A stretch of DNA of 64,000 nucleotides from Coprinopsis marcescibilis (lineage: Eukaryota; Basidiomycota; Agaricomycetes; Agaricales; Psathyrellaceae), in assembly GCA_004369085.1 (NCBI GenBank), contig ML210282.1, positions 20,051 through 84,050 on the forward strand, written 5' to 3'. This document shows, one piece after another, positions 45,796 to 59,264 of this stretch. The stretch's first letter is position 1; each line of letters begins with the position of its first letter. The notes beneath the pieces are model-generated. The model was not told the origin of the DNA and searched no databases. It worked only from the letters and a program-made list of their open reading frames with translations. A program made the position numbers and the translations under genes.

Positions 45796-46183
45796 CGTTC
45801 TGCGCCAGTTGTGGATATGTAACTAGGAAAACGGAGGGACAATCTAGAAACCGTAATCAAATGAAAGGGCCTTTCGCCTTCACTGTATAGTAGTTTCTCA
45901 ACTTGAATAATAGTAGATTGTAGCTGTAATAAATTGGATGTGTGCAGTGTGAGCTCGATCGCCCGGCAAAGAGCAGGGAGAGCGCGGCCGCGTCGCTGTG
46001 TTGGACCCAACCAAGGTTGCCTTTTCCCATCACCTTCACATATATCAATGCGCAGCTCATGGAACCTTGCCAGCCTACGTAACTTTTGCAATGGTTTGTC
46101 GACCATTGACAGCTTCAACCCTTATTCACTTCCCACATCCATCTGCGTATGAGATGACCGGTCAGGCTGGCCCCTACTGAACC
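45796..46183 (+). promoter_or_regulatory. Upstream region of tandem copy 3
   Basis: About 390 bases. It contains CAATGCGCAG.TCAT near 46037, also found upstream of copy 2 near 43720, so the duplication unit included the promoter. A GC-rich patch (GCGCGGCCGCGTCGC) lies near 45,983-46,000. Confidence 0.4.
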
Positions 46184-48053
46184 ATGATCATATTTCACGC
46201 CGCAGACCAGGAGAACTCGGAAAAGCGGCCGGAGGTAGCCTTTGGGTCCAGCATCCATCGGCCTGCCATACGATTTCCCGAGCTTGCCACCATTCGTTCA
46301 AGGTGGTCGGCGGAAATCAATCGTAATTCCTTTCGCTCGCTTCCAGACTATGACACCAGCCAGCGAGAGCATAGGCTGCTGAATCCCTCGCTGAAGTCCC
46401 GGATCCTTACTGGCTTAAGGTCTCGAAGAGTGGTGTTAGCGATACTTGTCTCCGTAGTGGTCGTCGTTCTAGCAACGGTGATTCCTCTCCGCAATTCCAA
46501 GGTGCGTCCCTCCTGTTAGATGTATTAATTTACGACCGGCTTTAAATATTCTCCAGGGCCAGCCAGAGCCTGAGGAGGGGGAGGTATTTGAAATTGTAAA
46601 TGCCTCTTTAAACACATACGCTGTCGATCTTTTTGACTGGGAAGACTACAACGGTTCCTGTGAGGAGTTTGTCTACACTGTGCCAACCACTCCAGAATCC
46701 AACAGCTCCACTGGATTCGTGTACACAACGTAAGCCACGAGAGCCCAACACATTAAGACTTGCTCACTGGCCACTCGTTCACCAGGCTGCAGTATCACTT
46801 ATCAGCTACAGATATCGTGACCGTACGATTAAATGGTTCACGAAGCCCACAGTTTACCGGGAGATTGTTCGTTGACATGAGCAGCGATCCCCTCAAGAGC
46901 GATATAACTTTTGAGGTCAACGTCAACGCATCAAGCTCTGCCATCCTGACACAAACGACATTTTGCTTCAACCACCACAACACAACACGGGGTCTCTTAA
47001 TAAACGTACGTCGTTCTGCCTGTGCCGCCTGTGCGTAAATCAGTCAGTGCTAACCTATTCTATGAACTCAGACTCCTGACAGCTTCGACGTGGACGATAC
47101 TGTTTTCCTAGATATTCGAGTCCAGCTGCCCTGGAATAGTACCATCGACGGGTTTATTACATTCCTTCCTGAATTCTCCCAAGAACTAGGCAACATCCAT
47201 GGCGTCGACTTGCTCTACCTCGAGGGTTACAATGCCCCGATATCATGCCAAGTATGTACAGAATATGTTTTGCCTATTTTACGTTCCTGACAAGTCTCGT
47301 CAAAGTATGCAACTGCTGGAGATGTTACCATAAACAACATGTTCGCACCTATTCAAGGAACATTCAATGTTACTAGGGCAATGCGGATAGAAGCCAGTCA
47401 AAGGTACGTTGCATGTTGAAGCTGGGCAGTGACTCGAATTAATCCTTCACTAGTTCGATTGACATGGATCTGACCCTTACACAACTAACTGCGGGTGAGA
47501 CGATTTCATTCGAAGTGACTGCTCAACACAGGTTCGTTGGATCGTTTGTGGACGTATACCGCAAGAGTTTCACTGACGTTCTTGGCGCAGCCCCGTCTTG
47601 GTTAATCTGACACTGGACGAGCTGGGCCCAAAGGTCTCTAGCGAACAGAACGAGAACAGCATCTACACGATCTCCTTCGTTACCCAAGTCAATAGCCATA
47701 ATGGCACTGTCGACCTCAGCCTTTCCCAGAACCCGTCGCTAGCACCAGCAAGCGTCATCCAGACTGTGTCGATTCGCACAAGCCTGGCTGACTCCAGTGT
47801 AAAGATGGATTCCAGAATCGGGGGTCCGTTCATAGTCAAGAGTCAGTTCGGCGCCACACGACTCAGGGATAATGGAAACACTTTGGATGCTGCGGGTCAG
47901 GGCAGGACTGTGGAGATTGGAAACAGAACGCGTACAACGGTATCAGGCAACGTCGGGTGGGCAGGTAGCTTCCTTCGTGGTGACAATGGCTATTATGGAA
48001 ATGCTCTTGATATATTGTCGACATTAGGTATGGCAACTTTGGAATTAGTATAG
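46184..48053 (+). CDS. Single-pass membrane protein with adhesin-like ectodomain, tandem copy 3
   Basis: Starts MIIFHAADQENSEKRPE. It has the family tail motif SLPDYDTSQREHRLLNP, a basic stop (TGLRSRR), a membrane helix VVLAILVSVVVVVLATVIPL, then the ectodomain: YHLSATDIVTVRLNGS, GRLFVDMSSDPLKSDIT, VFLDIRVQLPWNSTIDGF, GNIHGVDLLYLEGYNAPI, NNMFAPIQGTFNVT, VDLSLSQNPSLAPASVIQ, SLADSSVKMDSRIGGPF and RTTVSGNVGWAGS, ending GMATLELV. Several N-linked sequons fit an extracellular or lumenal face. Exon number and intron positions match copy 2, with normal GT donors. No signal peptide; the internal helix acts as signal anchor. Function unknown. Confidence 0.72.
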
Positions 48054-49252
48054 CGATTAGGACTCGCGCGTAGTATGAGAGGCATTCAAAAAGACAAGTT
48101 ATGGTTCAGACTACCGCCGGTATCTTGAGCTCCGGGTCCTCTCGATAACGCCTTTCTCTTTTTTGTGCCACTTTCAAGTTGGCACGGTGTCATTATGAAC
48201 TTCGGATCTGGCATCAAACTCCTTGGTTGCAACAGAAACTTTCTATGTAATCGGTCACGCAGCTGATTTAAAAGCATCTGCTTGTAAGGTAGAAGGGACC
48301 ACATTCTTGGAAATGTACCTTTTACGAAAGAGTGTCCCATCGAGCCGCCGCATTGGCAGTCCAAGAGTCAAGACACACCTTGGTTCCGTCAAATGATCTC
48401 TCGATGTGACAATGGCGCCTCCGCATATAGTCTCATCAAGTCCTGCTTGTCCGCAATATTTCGCCACACGAATGAGAAGTTTCGACGAACCTCATTCTTA
48501 ATCCTTCTGGTGACCGAGATAGTTGCTTGGGTTTACGCCCACGACTGCTTGGCAAAGATCACATACATACGGGCTCTGGAGAGATGACAGGCTATGAGAT
48601 GCTGCGGCATGAATTTGCGGGTGTCTCTCAACCCTATCACCCATAACAGACTATAGAGAGAGAGCACTAGTATCGCAGGTCTTATACTGAAAGAACCCTC
48701 CCGAAAATGTGGGCCAACCTTAATAATAGCTTCAAAAGATCGGTTACTTGAAATTTCGGGCGATAGAGGGCGTGAGTTCATTGATCTACATTATCATTAT
48801 CTTATCTATTCTATAACACAAACGCCCTAGGAACGATCGGACCGCAGTCCATTTTGGCGCTTGAAGACGAGCGAAGCCTAAATAAGAGGTGCCAAGGGAT
48901 GTCGCCAAAACGCCGCAAAGTTGCGTCTTGAATCTTAACCAGATTTGGCCACCGATACCGACGGTAGGTCTAACGAAACAGCACTAACAGCCCCTTGGCT
49001 ACACAATAAAGGGTTTTATGTCAAAGTGACGTTCAATAAATACCCGGTGGTATTCAACTTCTTATTACTGTACATGCTCGTGATCGCCCGTAGATGTAAT
49101 GGAGTCTGTATGGCGTGATCATGAACCATCTATGAGCAAAGCCCCTCACCCTGGAGAAAGTATTAGAACAGAGCGAGCTGCAATGAAAAATTCAGCAGCT
49201 TTGCCCTCCCTCCCTATCCTTCCATCCCTTTTACCACCCAAACAACTTGCCA
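48054..49252. other. Intergenic region upstream of ATP sulfurylase
   Basis: About 1.2 kb with no supportable gene. Short frames on both strands lack homology or splice partners. The last 60 bases before the ATP sulfurylase start are strongly pyrimidine-rich (CCCTCCCTCCCTATCC near 49,205), as in many highly expressed fungal promoters. No clear sulfur-regulator site seen. Confidence 0.45.
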
Positions 49253-51417
<2,165 letters not shown>

Positions 51418-51533
51418 TAGCAAGTATTCACATTGTAACATTAGAACGCACTAGACCTGTAAATCCTTGGAGTTGTAGCATCACTTGCGCGGGTGTATAT
51501 CTTTTGAATTCAAATAATTTATATGCGTATAAG

Positions 51534-53687
51534 TTACAGATCGCCGTACATGGGGGAGCTTCCTGGGCCATTCTCCTTTCCAGAAGGCTTAAAAATCGCG
51601 TTTATGGCGCGTACAAAACGCCAGAACAGTCGAGCGAAAATGTTGATGCAATCGACGGTGCTGGTTCTGCATATTTTAAGCAGCGACCTGATGTAGTCCT
51701 GTGCTTGATCCAGGAACCTGCTCGGAGGTTCGTCGTCGACATGAGGAGATGGTTTCGCCTAAATTTTTGTCAATAAAATAAAGTCAGACGCAGGGATAGA
51801 ATCGACATACGTGGGCTGCAGTGATGGTCTCTGCACGTTCAGCAAGTAAGTGCGACTCGTCAGGGTCCAAATCTCTCCACATCTTTCTGAAGTCGTCGAC
51901 GGCCTTCAAACTTTCACTGAACCGGAACAAAGTGTTCATCATTGCGACGATTTCTGAACGTTGAAGGAGATGGGATTGTGGGCTTGGGAGGTCATAAAAA
52001 TTTTCTCCCGTCTAAAAGATAGCAAGTACAACTTACTTAAGAGCTGCTTCGTCCAGCTCAAATAGAACCTTCATCGCAGTTGCGACGCCAGTGGTCTGAA
52101 TTTTGCCCCAGAGGCGGCATTTATCGCAACCAACGCAGTCCATGATTCGTGTCACGTTGCGGAAGTGTGTCTTGAATTCCTCTTTCAGAACCTGTAAAGC
52201 CATGTCAGTCAATGAGACTAGTATAAAGTACTGTTGCATACGTTTGCGTTCTCTCCACGGAACAAGACGGTCTCGTCGAATCTACCAGCGACCTTGGCGA
52301 TATTAGTGATCTTTTTCAGATAATCGTGTGTATGGTCGTCATCGGCGATGGCGCCAGTTGAGCAATAGTCGTAGCTCTCAAGGTAGGGTGTGAGCCGCGC
52401 GACGGCACGAAGCATTAGAATAACGTCGAAATAGATATATCTTAGTCGCTCTGGATGCGATGCGACGCGATTAATGAAGCATTGCAGATTAGGTTGCTGC
52501 GATTCAAGAGCATGAGTACAAGTCGCTGCAAACGAACGGCTGTTTACGCACCCATTCTCCAGTCGTTTGATTAAGCCACTCGTGGCAGATATGAATAGAA
52601 ATTGATGTATGTAACCCTAGATAAAAAGTCAGTGGCGATGGAGTGTTGAAAAGGATATAATCATACCTGAAATAACTTTATAATACACGCGCTTTTCAAG
52701 ACACTGAGAATCCGGTTCCGAGCCATCTTCATGCAGCGATTCCACCATAGTATCAGCTAGCGACACTGGTTCTGCTTTACCTGCCATCAGATTCATTTCT
52801 GAAAGGCCGAAGCAATTCTCTTCATAGATGGCCCTCCAAACGCGTCGCGCGTCCTCTCCCGAGTACCCAGTGTATCGTTCAGGCACGAGTTGCAGGTCGT
52901 AGTAGTCCCCCTCTACACCAGAAACGTGAGCACATAGCAACTGGGTTAGGCCTAATTTGCAGTTATTTACGAACCAGTGTGATCATCAAGAAAACAGAAA
53001 TCCGAGTCGCGGTAATAACAGCCAGGAAGTTGGTGGCGCTTAGAAAGGACATGAGTAAGCGCGGGATGAACTAAAATAGAACGGACACGTACTATGTCTC
53101 GCGAAGACGGGTCGACTTGACTAAGTGCTTTGGCCCGCCATTTTTCCGGGATTTCACTCTGCATCAATAGTTCTAGATGCAATGGCTAGAGCAAGATATA
53201 ATGGTCACAGACCTCGTCGACTGTTGTAATGGCACAGCCCGCGTTTGAGCAAGAGCCATGGTCATCCCAGAACGGACATTCTCTGTAGAGGTCGACCTAA
53301 AGTACAGTCAGTCGTGGTCGAGACCTTGGAGAGAGATAATCACTTGTATGTATCGAAAGAACGGGGTCTTGACTAAATCCGACAAATTGTTGAATAGTTC
53401 ATCGTTGAGGGACTCGATGGTTTCAAAGTCGCAAAGGGTGGTTTCGATCGGTCCTGTTAACTATAACGGTCTTGAGTTCGATGTTGATGTTAACTGGGCT
53501 TATACGCGAAACATACCACTGGCTTTTCACATTGGGTCGTTGCAGGCTGGTGTTCCAACACGTTCTGAACTTGACCGCTTCTAACGAGCGTGTCAGACAG
53601 GAAGGAGTCCTTGCCGTGCACAGACCATCCGAATAGATGGAATAAGACACCGAGTTGCAGCGTGCGACACGTCGAAAGCCCTCTCAT
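51534..53687 (-). CDS. ERO1: ERO1, endoplasmic reticulum thiol oxidase
   Basis: FAD enzyme that reoxidises protein disulfide isomerase with oxygen in the ER lumen. The start [19 protein letters not shown] is a signal peptide. Next, [38 protein letters not shown] (shuttle-disulfide region), [59 protein letters not shown] and the active-site run [15 protein letters not shown] (CxxCxxC), followed by [19 protein letters not shown]. The tail after [10 protein letters not shown] is helical with [19 protein letters not shown], possibly membrane-peripheral, ending GSSPMYGDL. About ten exons. Expected to be induced by the unfolded protein response, though no UPR element was verified upstream. Confidence 0.93.
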
Positions 53688-54510
53688 GAATGCTTTCTCG
53701 GTATTGCGAAAGCTGAGGGTTAAGAAGTAGAAGTAGAGGTGATGGTCGAGTAGTAAGAATAAGCCGAGTAGGTTCCACGTCGGTGCATCGTAGTCTCTTC
53801 GGATTGAGGAGCGTCAGTCATGGTTTTCCCACGCATACATTCTGCGCGGTCTCGTTTAATCCAGTCCTAGTCTCGGACTCGGTCCTTGTCGTTCTGATTT
53901 GTCGTTTCTACTTTTTCATCGTCGAACACACTGCAGGATGATAACTCAAATAAAGGTGGTGTTGAGCTCCTTGCCAGATGTCATTCCAAGCGGGATGGAT
54001 ATCAAAGTTTAAATTTGCGGTGATGGCCATTCCCCACCTCAATCTATTGAATGCAAGGAACCGCAAGGAATCTGCTTCAGGAGTTCCATCTCCGTTTTGG
54101 AGCTGGCAGGCATCTGGCGTCTCTGTTCTGAAGGACAGTTCAACACAGTTCACAGAGTAAAGCGGCTGAAACGTACGCTTTCAGCTCAGGTTCTCAGGTT
54201 TGTGAGGATTGGTAGTGGAATGTAGCCAGTCGATGTTGGTATGTTAATCTGCCTCAGTGGCAAACTAACCATTTTCATAGTCAAATAGCCGATTAATTCA
54301 ACTAAAGCTTCCATTATGTCTTGTGAGCAGGCCTCAATCTTTGCAAATCAACATCCCCTTTCCAGGAGGCAGAGACAGGAGACAAGCATCAGGAAAGGTG
54401 AGAAACAGCTTCTTCTTGTGGTCCCATGACACTGGCAAGCCTTTCTATTTACCATAAGTCTCCAATCTTGCTCATGCCAATAGTGCCACCACTTTCCTCC
54501 TCGCCTCGCG
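53688..54510. other. Divergent intergenic region
   Basis: About 820 bases between ERO1 (minus) and the arrestin-like gene (plus). Open frames near 53,908-54,160 on both strands show no recognisable protein. No RNA gene seen. Confidence 0.4.
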
Positions 54511-56052
54511 ATGTCTCCAGCCATACTCCCCGCGTATCACTCACCGACGGAGTCCCCACCGTCCTACACCGATTCGCCGCAGGAGGATGAAACCACAGTT
54601 GCCCATTCCCCACGGACAGGGTCTCGAAGTCACCAAGGGACATGCGTGAAATGTTGGAAGGAGGTCACCATCATATTGAAGGATCAGGATGAGAGCAGTC
54701 CCCTACCTGTCTTTTCGCGCGGTGGGATCATAAATGGGGAGGTTGGAGTGTCCAATCCGGAGTGTGTTGTTGAAATTACCGCCAAGGTTGGTATATCTTT
54801 TCACTTGCCCGCACACCTGTCTGACCATTTGGCACTGTAATCGTAATCTGCTCAGTTATCGGGCCAAATGAGCCTAATGATCACGGATTGTGGCTCAACG
54901 GGCGCTGTGCTTGTCTCAGAAAAGAAAGTGATTTGGTCCCAGGATAGCGAAGGAAATTTGAAAGGGCAATGTCCATCCATTCTTCCATTTTTGTTACGAT
55001 TCCCGCAAACATTCCAAGATCACGACGCAAGGGACTTCAAACTACCTCCTTCGTTCGAAGCCACCTTTTTGGGAGTACCAGCCTTGTTTGCCAAGTGCGT
55101 GTACACCCTCACCATCACCATTTCGACAACGAAGCGCTATGGATTGGCCTCGTGGAATAGGTCCAGAATGTTCGTTGATAAGCTTTCATCATGGATTTGA
55201 ATAGCGAAGGTTTAAATCTTACTCGTGTCTTCAGGTTCAGCATGGTTCTTGATTATCGCCCACGAACGCGACCAAATCGGCCAATCGTAATGGTGGATAC
55301 TATTTTTGCCTCAATAAAGCCAGTGCCAGAAGAGTGGAAGCAGCTTATATTGACAATGGGAACTCGTTCTGGATCAAAGTGTAGGCCCGTTGAATGTCAT
55401 GTAAGTGGCAGCCCAAAAATTTCGACTTCTAATATTAAAACAATCATTAGCTCCTTCTTCCGTCAATACAAACCTTTGCGATATCAGACACGGTACCGTT
55501 CCACCTTCAATTGCGCGGCTCTCTCGAGTGTTTGAGGGAGATTCTTCCGCCTTCGAGCTGTCTGTTGGACCCAAACCACGAGAAAATACGAGAGAGAACT
55601 TTGGACTTGACCCCGACAGGACCACATTCTATACGTGTCTATCTCGCCCGGCAAGTTCATCTCGAAGTGAATGGGAGAAAACGTTTCAGGACATGTACAG
55701 TAGGCACATCACAGATGTGGCCCGTTCCGCCTGTCATACCTCGGGAAGGAGAAACATCTTCTGTTACAAACGATTTGGATGACATCTGCCTGGACTGGCA
55801 GGGGGAACTGAAGTGTCGAGAAGATGTGTCCGTAGCGAGCTTTCATGCTGGATCTTTGGCCGTAAAGGCGAGTCCCTCGCTTCGCAACGGGAGGTCGAGA
55901 CTAACCTTGTGATACAGGACTTCCTGGTGGTTGGTTTGGCGCCTTCAGATATCAGTTCATCATTCCTGCGGGCTGTCCAACTGGTCCAACCGATCAGACT
56001 GGTCACCGATTCGTGGGTCGAAATCGAACAAGTCCACCCGCGGGATGTATGA
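54511..56052 (+). CDS. Arrestin-like domain protein
   Basis: Starts MSPAILPAYHSPTESPPSY, a Pro-rich tail with PxY-like motifs that could recruit a NEDD4-type ubiquitin ligase. A beta-sandwich arrestin N-like region follows: VTIILKDQDESSPLPVFSRG, GIINGEVGVSNPECVVEI, LSGQMSLMITDCGS, LLRFPQTFQ, KLPPSFEATFLG and KCVYTLTITISTTK. An arrestin C-like part with VPFHLQLRGSLECL and SIRVYLARQVHLEVNG ends at IEQVHPRDV. In fungi such proteins guide transporter endocytosis, but that role is inferred. About six exons. The intron at 55868-55917 uses a GC donor (AAG|GCGAGT); reading it as coding gives a stop. About 430 residues. Confidence 0.75.
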
Positions 56053-56522
56053 TTGGCAAGTGTTCTCCCACGTCTCTTGTCGTCAAAAGAAGATAGCCGC
56101 CATGATTGCGTTCCTCAACGAAGCGCTCGGAGAGGTATTGACAGACGTATTACACCCTTTGTATTTTTAATGTTCTCTTTTTTGAATCTGACAGACGAAA
56201 TGTTCGCCGCGGTGGTTGAGTTTTCGTTATTCTTGTACCTATTATGCGTAAAAGGCCAGTTCAGGGTAGTCAGGGGCTATGAAAGCGCCACGACTGCATA
56301 ATGACTGGAACAAAACGGGATGGAATCGGAGGAGGATAATCGTCGGAGGACGCCGATAGTACGGAAGTATCAAGGCTGTACCAAACTTCTGGAACGGGAG
56401 CACTCACTTTCGTCTGATCTGGTCAACATCTAGGGTACATCTGCCGCAAGGGGAAGGTAACGGACTACGCGACGGCGATTTAAAGATATAAGAACCATTT
56501 TGCCTGCAAGAACGTCCATTTT
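56053..56522. other. Intergenic region
   Basis: About 470 bases between the arrestin-like gene and the UGP1 locus. An AT-rich GATTTAAAGATATAAG stretch near 56,480 could serve as core promoter. Nothing else recognised. Confidence 0.4.
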
Positions 56523-56915
56523 ATGCCGCATGCACGTTTGTGCAGTGATAAGTCGAGATTTTCCGTAGGAATTCCTATAAAGTCCTACCAGAATTCGAGA
56601 TCTCCTCCGAAAACTCCCTCATCTCCCCTTGCCATCGATACCACCAGCGTTCTACAACGGGCTGCTCATCGAAAGTCGTGGATTTGTGAGCCAATTCGTG
56701 AAGAGCCTGTGTTAGAGAGCCCCCAGATAGATCTCGAACGATTCAAACGTCATCACAAGCCCCGACATCCATTGCCACGGACAAACTCAGCGCCCCAACT
56801 AATTTCCACTACCACCACTTCCCCAATTCACATACATCACTTGGAGTGAGTGGCGTCTTGTTTTCCTATTTACATTCCTTATCCTCATACCATCGCTATC
56901 GTCGTCTAGCAAAAT
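56523..56915 (+). other. Possible upstream coding exon extending UGP1 at its N-terminus
   Basis: An ATG at 56523 opens 108 codons (KSYQNSRSPPKTPSSPLA, RKSWICEPIREEPVLESP, LPRTNSAPQLISTTTTSP). The frame can be spliced through GTGAGT..GTCTAG so that HLD-KM joins the usual UGP start [11 protein letters not shown] in frame. It would add a disordered, phosphorylatable tail. Otherwise this is a 5' leader with an upstream frame and an intron just before the ATG at 56914. Confidence 0.4.
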
Positions 56916-58917
56916 GTCGAGCTCCCTTATGCCCCGTAGCGAATCCTTCAACGCCCGTGTTCGAGGCACAAGTCACATCGACTTCAAGACTGCCACCACT
57001 GGTGTCGCTGCAAAGTCGATGAGGAACGAAATCAGCCGTCTCGTGTCCACCGTCGAGGATCTTGCTACCAAGAAGGTGAGTTTCGAAGCCCCTGGACGCT
57101 GTCTCGGGATCGATGGCTTGACTGATATGGTATCTAGGCCTTCGACACAGAGATGCAGTCGTTCTTCTTCCTTTTCACGCGTTATCTCGCCGAACGCGCA
57201 AAGAGCGTTGAACTGTAAGCCTAATCTTTATTTTCTCATCGTGCTTCTGTCTTTAACTAGCGTCTACACGATAGCGATTGGGATCGTATCAAGTCGCCCG
57301 CTGAAGATCAGATCGTCCCCTATGCCGATCTCACATCTCCTTTCAACACCAAAAGTCTCAACAAGCTCGCTGTACTCAAGGTCAATGGTGGTCTCGGAAC
57401 CTCCATGGGGATGACAGGGGCCAAGAGTGCTCTCGAGGTCAAGGATGACATGACCTTCCTCGACTTGACTGTCCGACAAATCGAACACCTTAATACCACC
57501 AACCACGTCGATGTGCCGCTTATCCTGATGACTTCGTTCAACACCCATGAAGATACCCTTCGAATCATCAAGAAATACGCCAACCAGCAGCTCCGCATTA
57601 CGACTTTCAATCAATCCAGATACCCCAGAATCTACAAGGAGAGCTTGCTGCCATGCCCTAAGCGTGCCGATGACGACAAGAAGCACTGGTACCCCCCTGG
57701 TCACGGTGACCTTTACAATGCCCTCTTGCACTCCGGAGTTCTGGACCAATTGCTCGCGGAGGGTAAGGAGTACCTCTTCGTCTCCAACTCTGACAACTTG
57801 GGCGCCGTGTATGTCCTACTTCTTCTATGTCTGTTACTCACGGCGCTGACCGCATTGCAGCGTTGATGAGAAGATCCTTCAGCACATGATTGAGACTAAC
57901 GCGGAGTTTATCATGGAGGTCACTGACAAGACCAAGGCAGACGTTAAGGTGATTCCGCATGACTGTGGATATGTCCATATGCTTACATGGTTCTTCTTAG
58001 GGTGGAACTCTCATTGGTGGGTTGCGATGCCGGCATAAAAGTTTCGAAAGATCTGACATTGCACGCAGATTACGATGGTTCTATTCGGCTGCTTGAAATC
58101 GCTCAGGTGCCTTCTGAGCATGTTGAAGACTTCAAGTCCGGTATGTTCCGCCAGCATGGCTCGTAATTATCCTGATTAACGTGCTCGCTCTTAGTTCGCA
58201 AATTTAAGATCTTCAACACCAACAACTTGTGGATCAACCTCAAGGGTACGTTCCCTGTGGCATATTGCAAACTCCGGTACTGAACATTCGCTTCAGCCCT
58301 CAAGCGCGTGATGGAGACAGAGGGTCTCGAACTTGACATTATCATTAACCCGAAAATCACTGACGATGGTCATGCTGTCATTCAACTCGAGACCGCAGCC
58401 GGTGCTGCCATCAAGCACTTCAAGAATGCCCATGGTGTCAACGTTCCTCGAAACCGATTCTTGCCCGTCAAGAGTTGCTCAGACTTGCTGCTCATCAAGA
58501 GTGATATCTACTCTCTGCAGCATGGTCAGCTCGTCATTAATCCTCAAAGGATGTTTGAGACCACCCCAGTTATCAAGCTCGGCGACCATTTCAAGAAGAT
58601 TCAACAATTCCAGAAGAGGTTCAAGAAAATCCCCAAGGTTTTGGAACTTGATCATTTGACCGTCACTGGTGACGTCTACTTCGGTCGCAATGTCACCTTG
58701 CGCGGCACCGTCATCGGTAAGTCGTTGTATACCGGTCAGGGGCTAAATCTCACTGAACATTCCTTTTTCAGTCGTCGCCAACGAAGGTCAACGAATTGAT
58801 ATCCCAGATGGTTGCATTTTAGAGAATAGATTGCTCTCCGGTAACCTCAACATGATTGTGAGTTTCCACATCTCTATTTAATTGCTCACTTCTGACGATT
58901 GGATGCAGGAACTCTAA
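56914..58917 (+). CDS. UGP1: UTP-glucose-1-phosphate uridylyltransferase (canonical UGP1)
   Basis: Produces UDP-glucose for cell-wall glucans, glycogen and trehalose in the cytosol. All family motifs are intact: [20 protein letters not shown] (nucleotide-binding loop), [137 protein letters not shown] and [18 protein letters not shown], ending NMIEL. About 500 residues, normal length, nine or so exons. The last exon holds only GAACTCTAA. Start chosen at [11 protein letters not shown], matching other basidiomycete enzymes; an upstream coding exon may extend it. A divergent paralogue lies at 22.6-24.9 kb. Confidence 0.95.
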
Positions 58918-59264
58918 ACCCCTCCAGTCCCATCACACCCCGGAACCTGAACAGATAATGGACGGTCATCTACACCTACTTACCCCTTCAAGATATAATC
59001 TTCATTTAGCCATCCATTCACCTTCGACCACTTGGTATATACATGTGTAAAATCTCGCTATACAAGCCTTTTGTTTTTTGTCGTTTTGTACACATATCCT
59101 GGACGTTTATAGATGTGTCTTCCTGGTTTAATTCTCAACTTTCTCTGGGGCTTTTGACGTATAGGCCCCTTTTGACAGATGGTCGATGACCAAACAAAGT
59201 TAGGGGCTCGCGCCGCGTCGACAAATCAGATTCGCGTCTCCTATTTCTGACCACATCAACGTGA
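58918..59264. other. Intergenic region
   Basis: About 350 bases: UGP1 3' untranslated region (T-rich near 59,070-59,085) and the SNAPC3 upstream region. Nothing else recognised. Confidence 0.4.

Noticed and set aside
48086..48781. Several 60-90 codon frames on both strands after membrane copy 3
   Set aside because: No homology to the family or to transposons, no splice sites in phase.
56053..56300. Open frames after the arrestin-like stop
   Set aside because: Overlapping frames on one strand without coding character; 3' flank is simpler.
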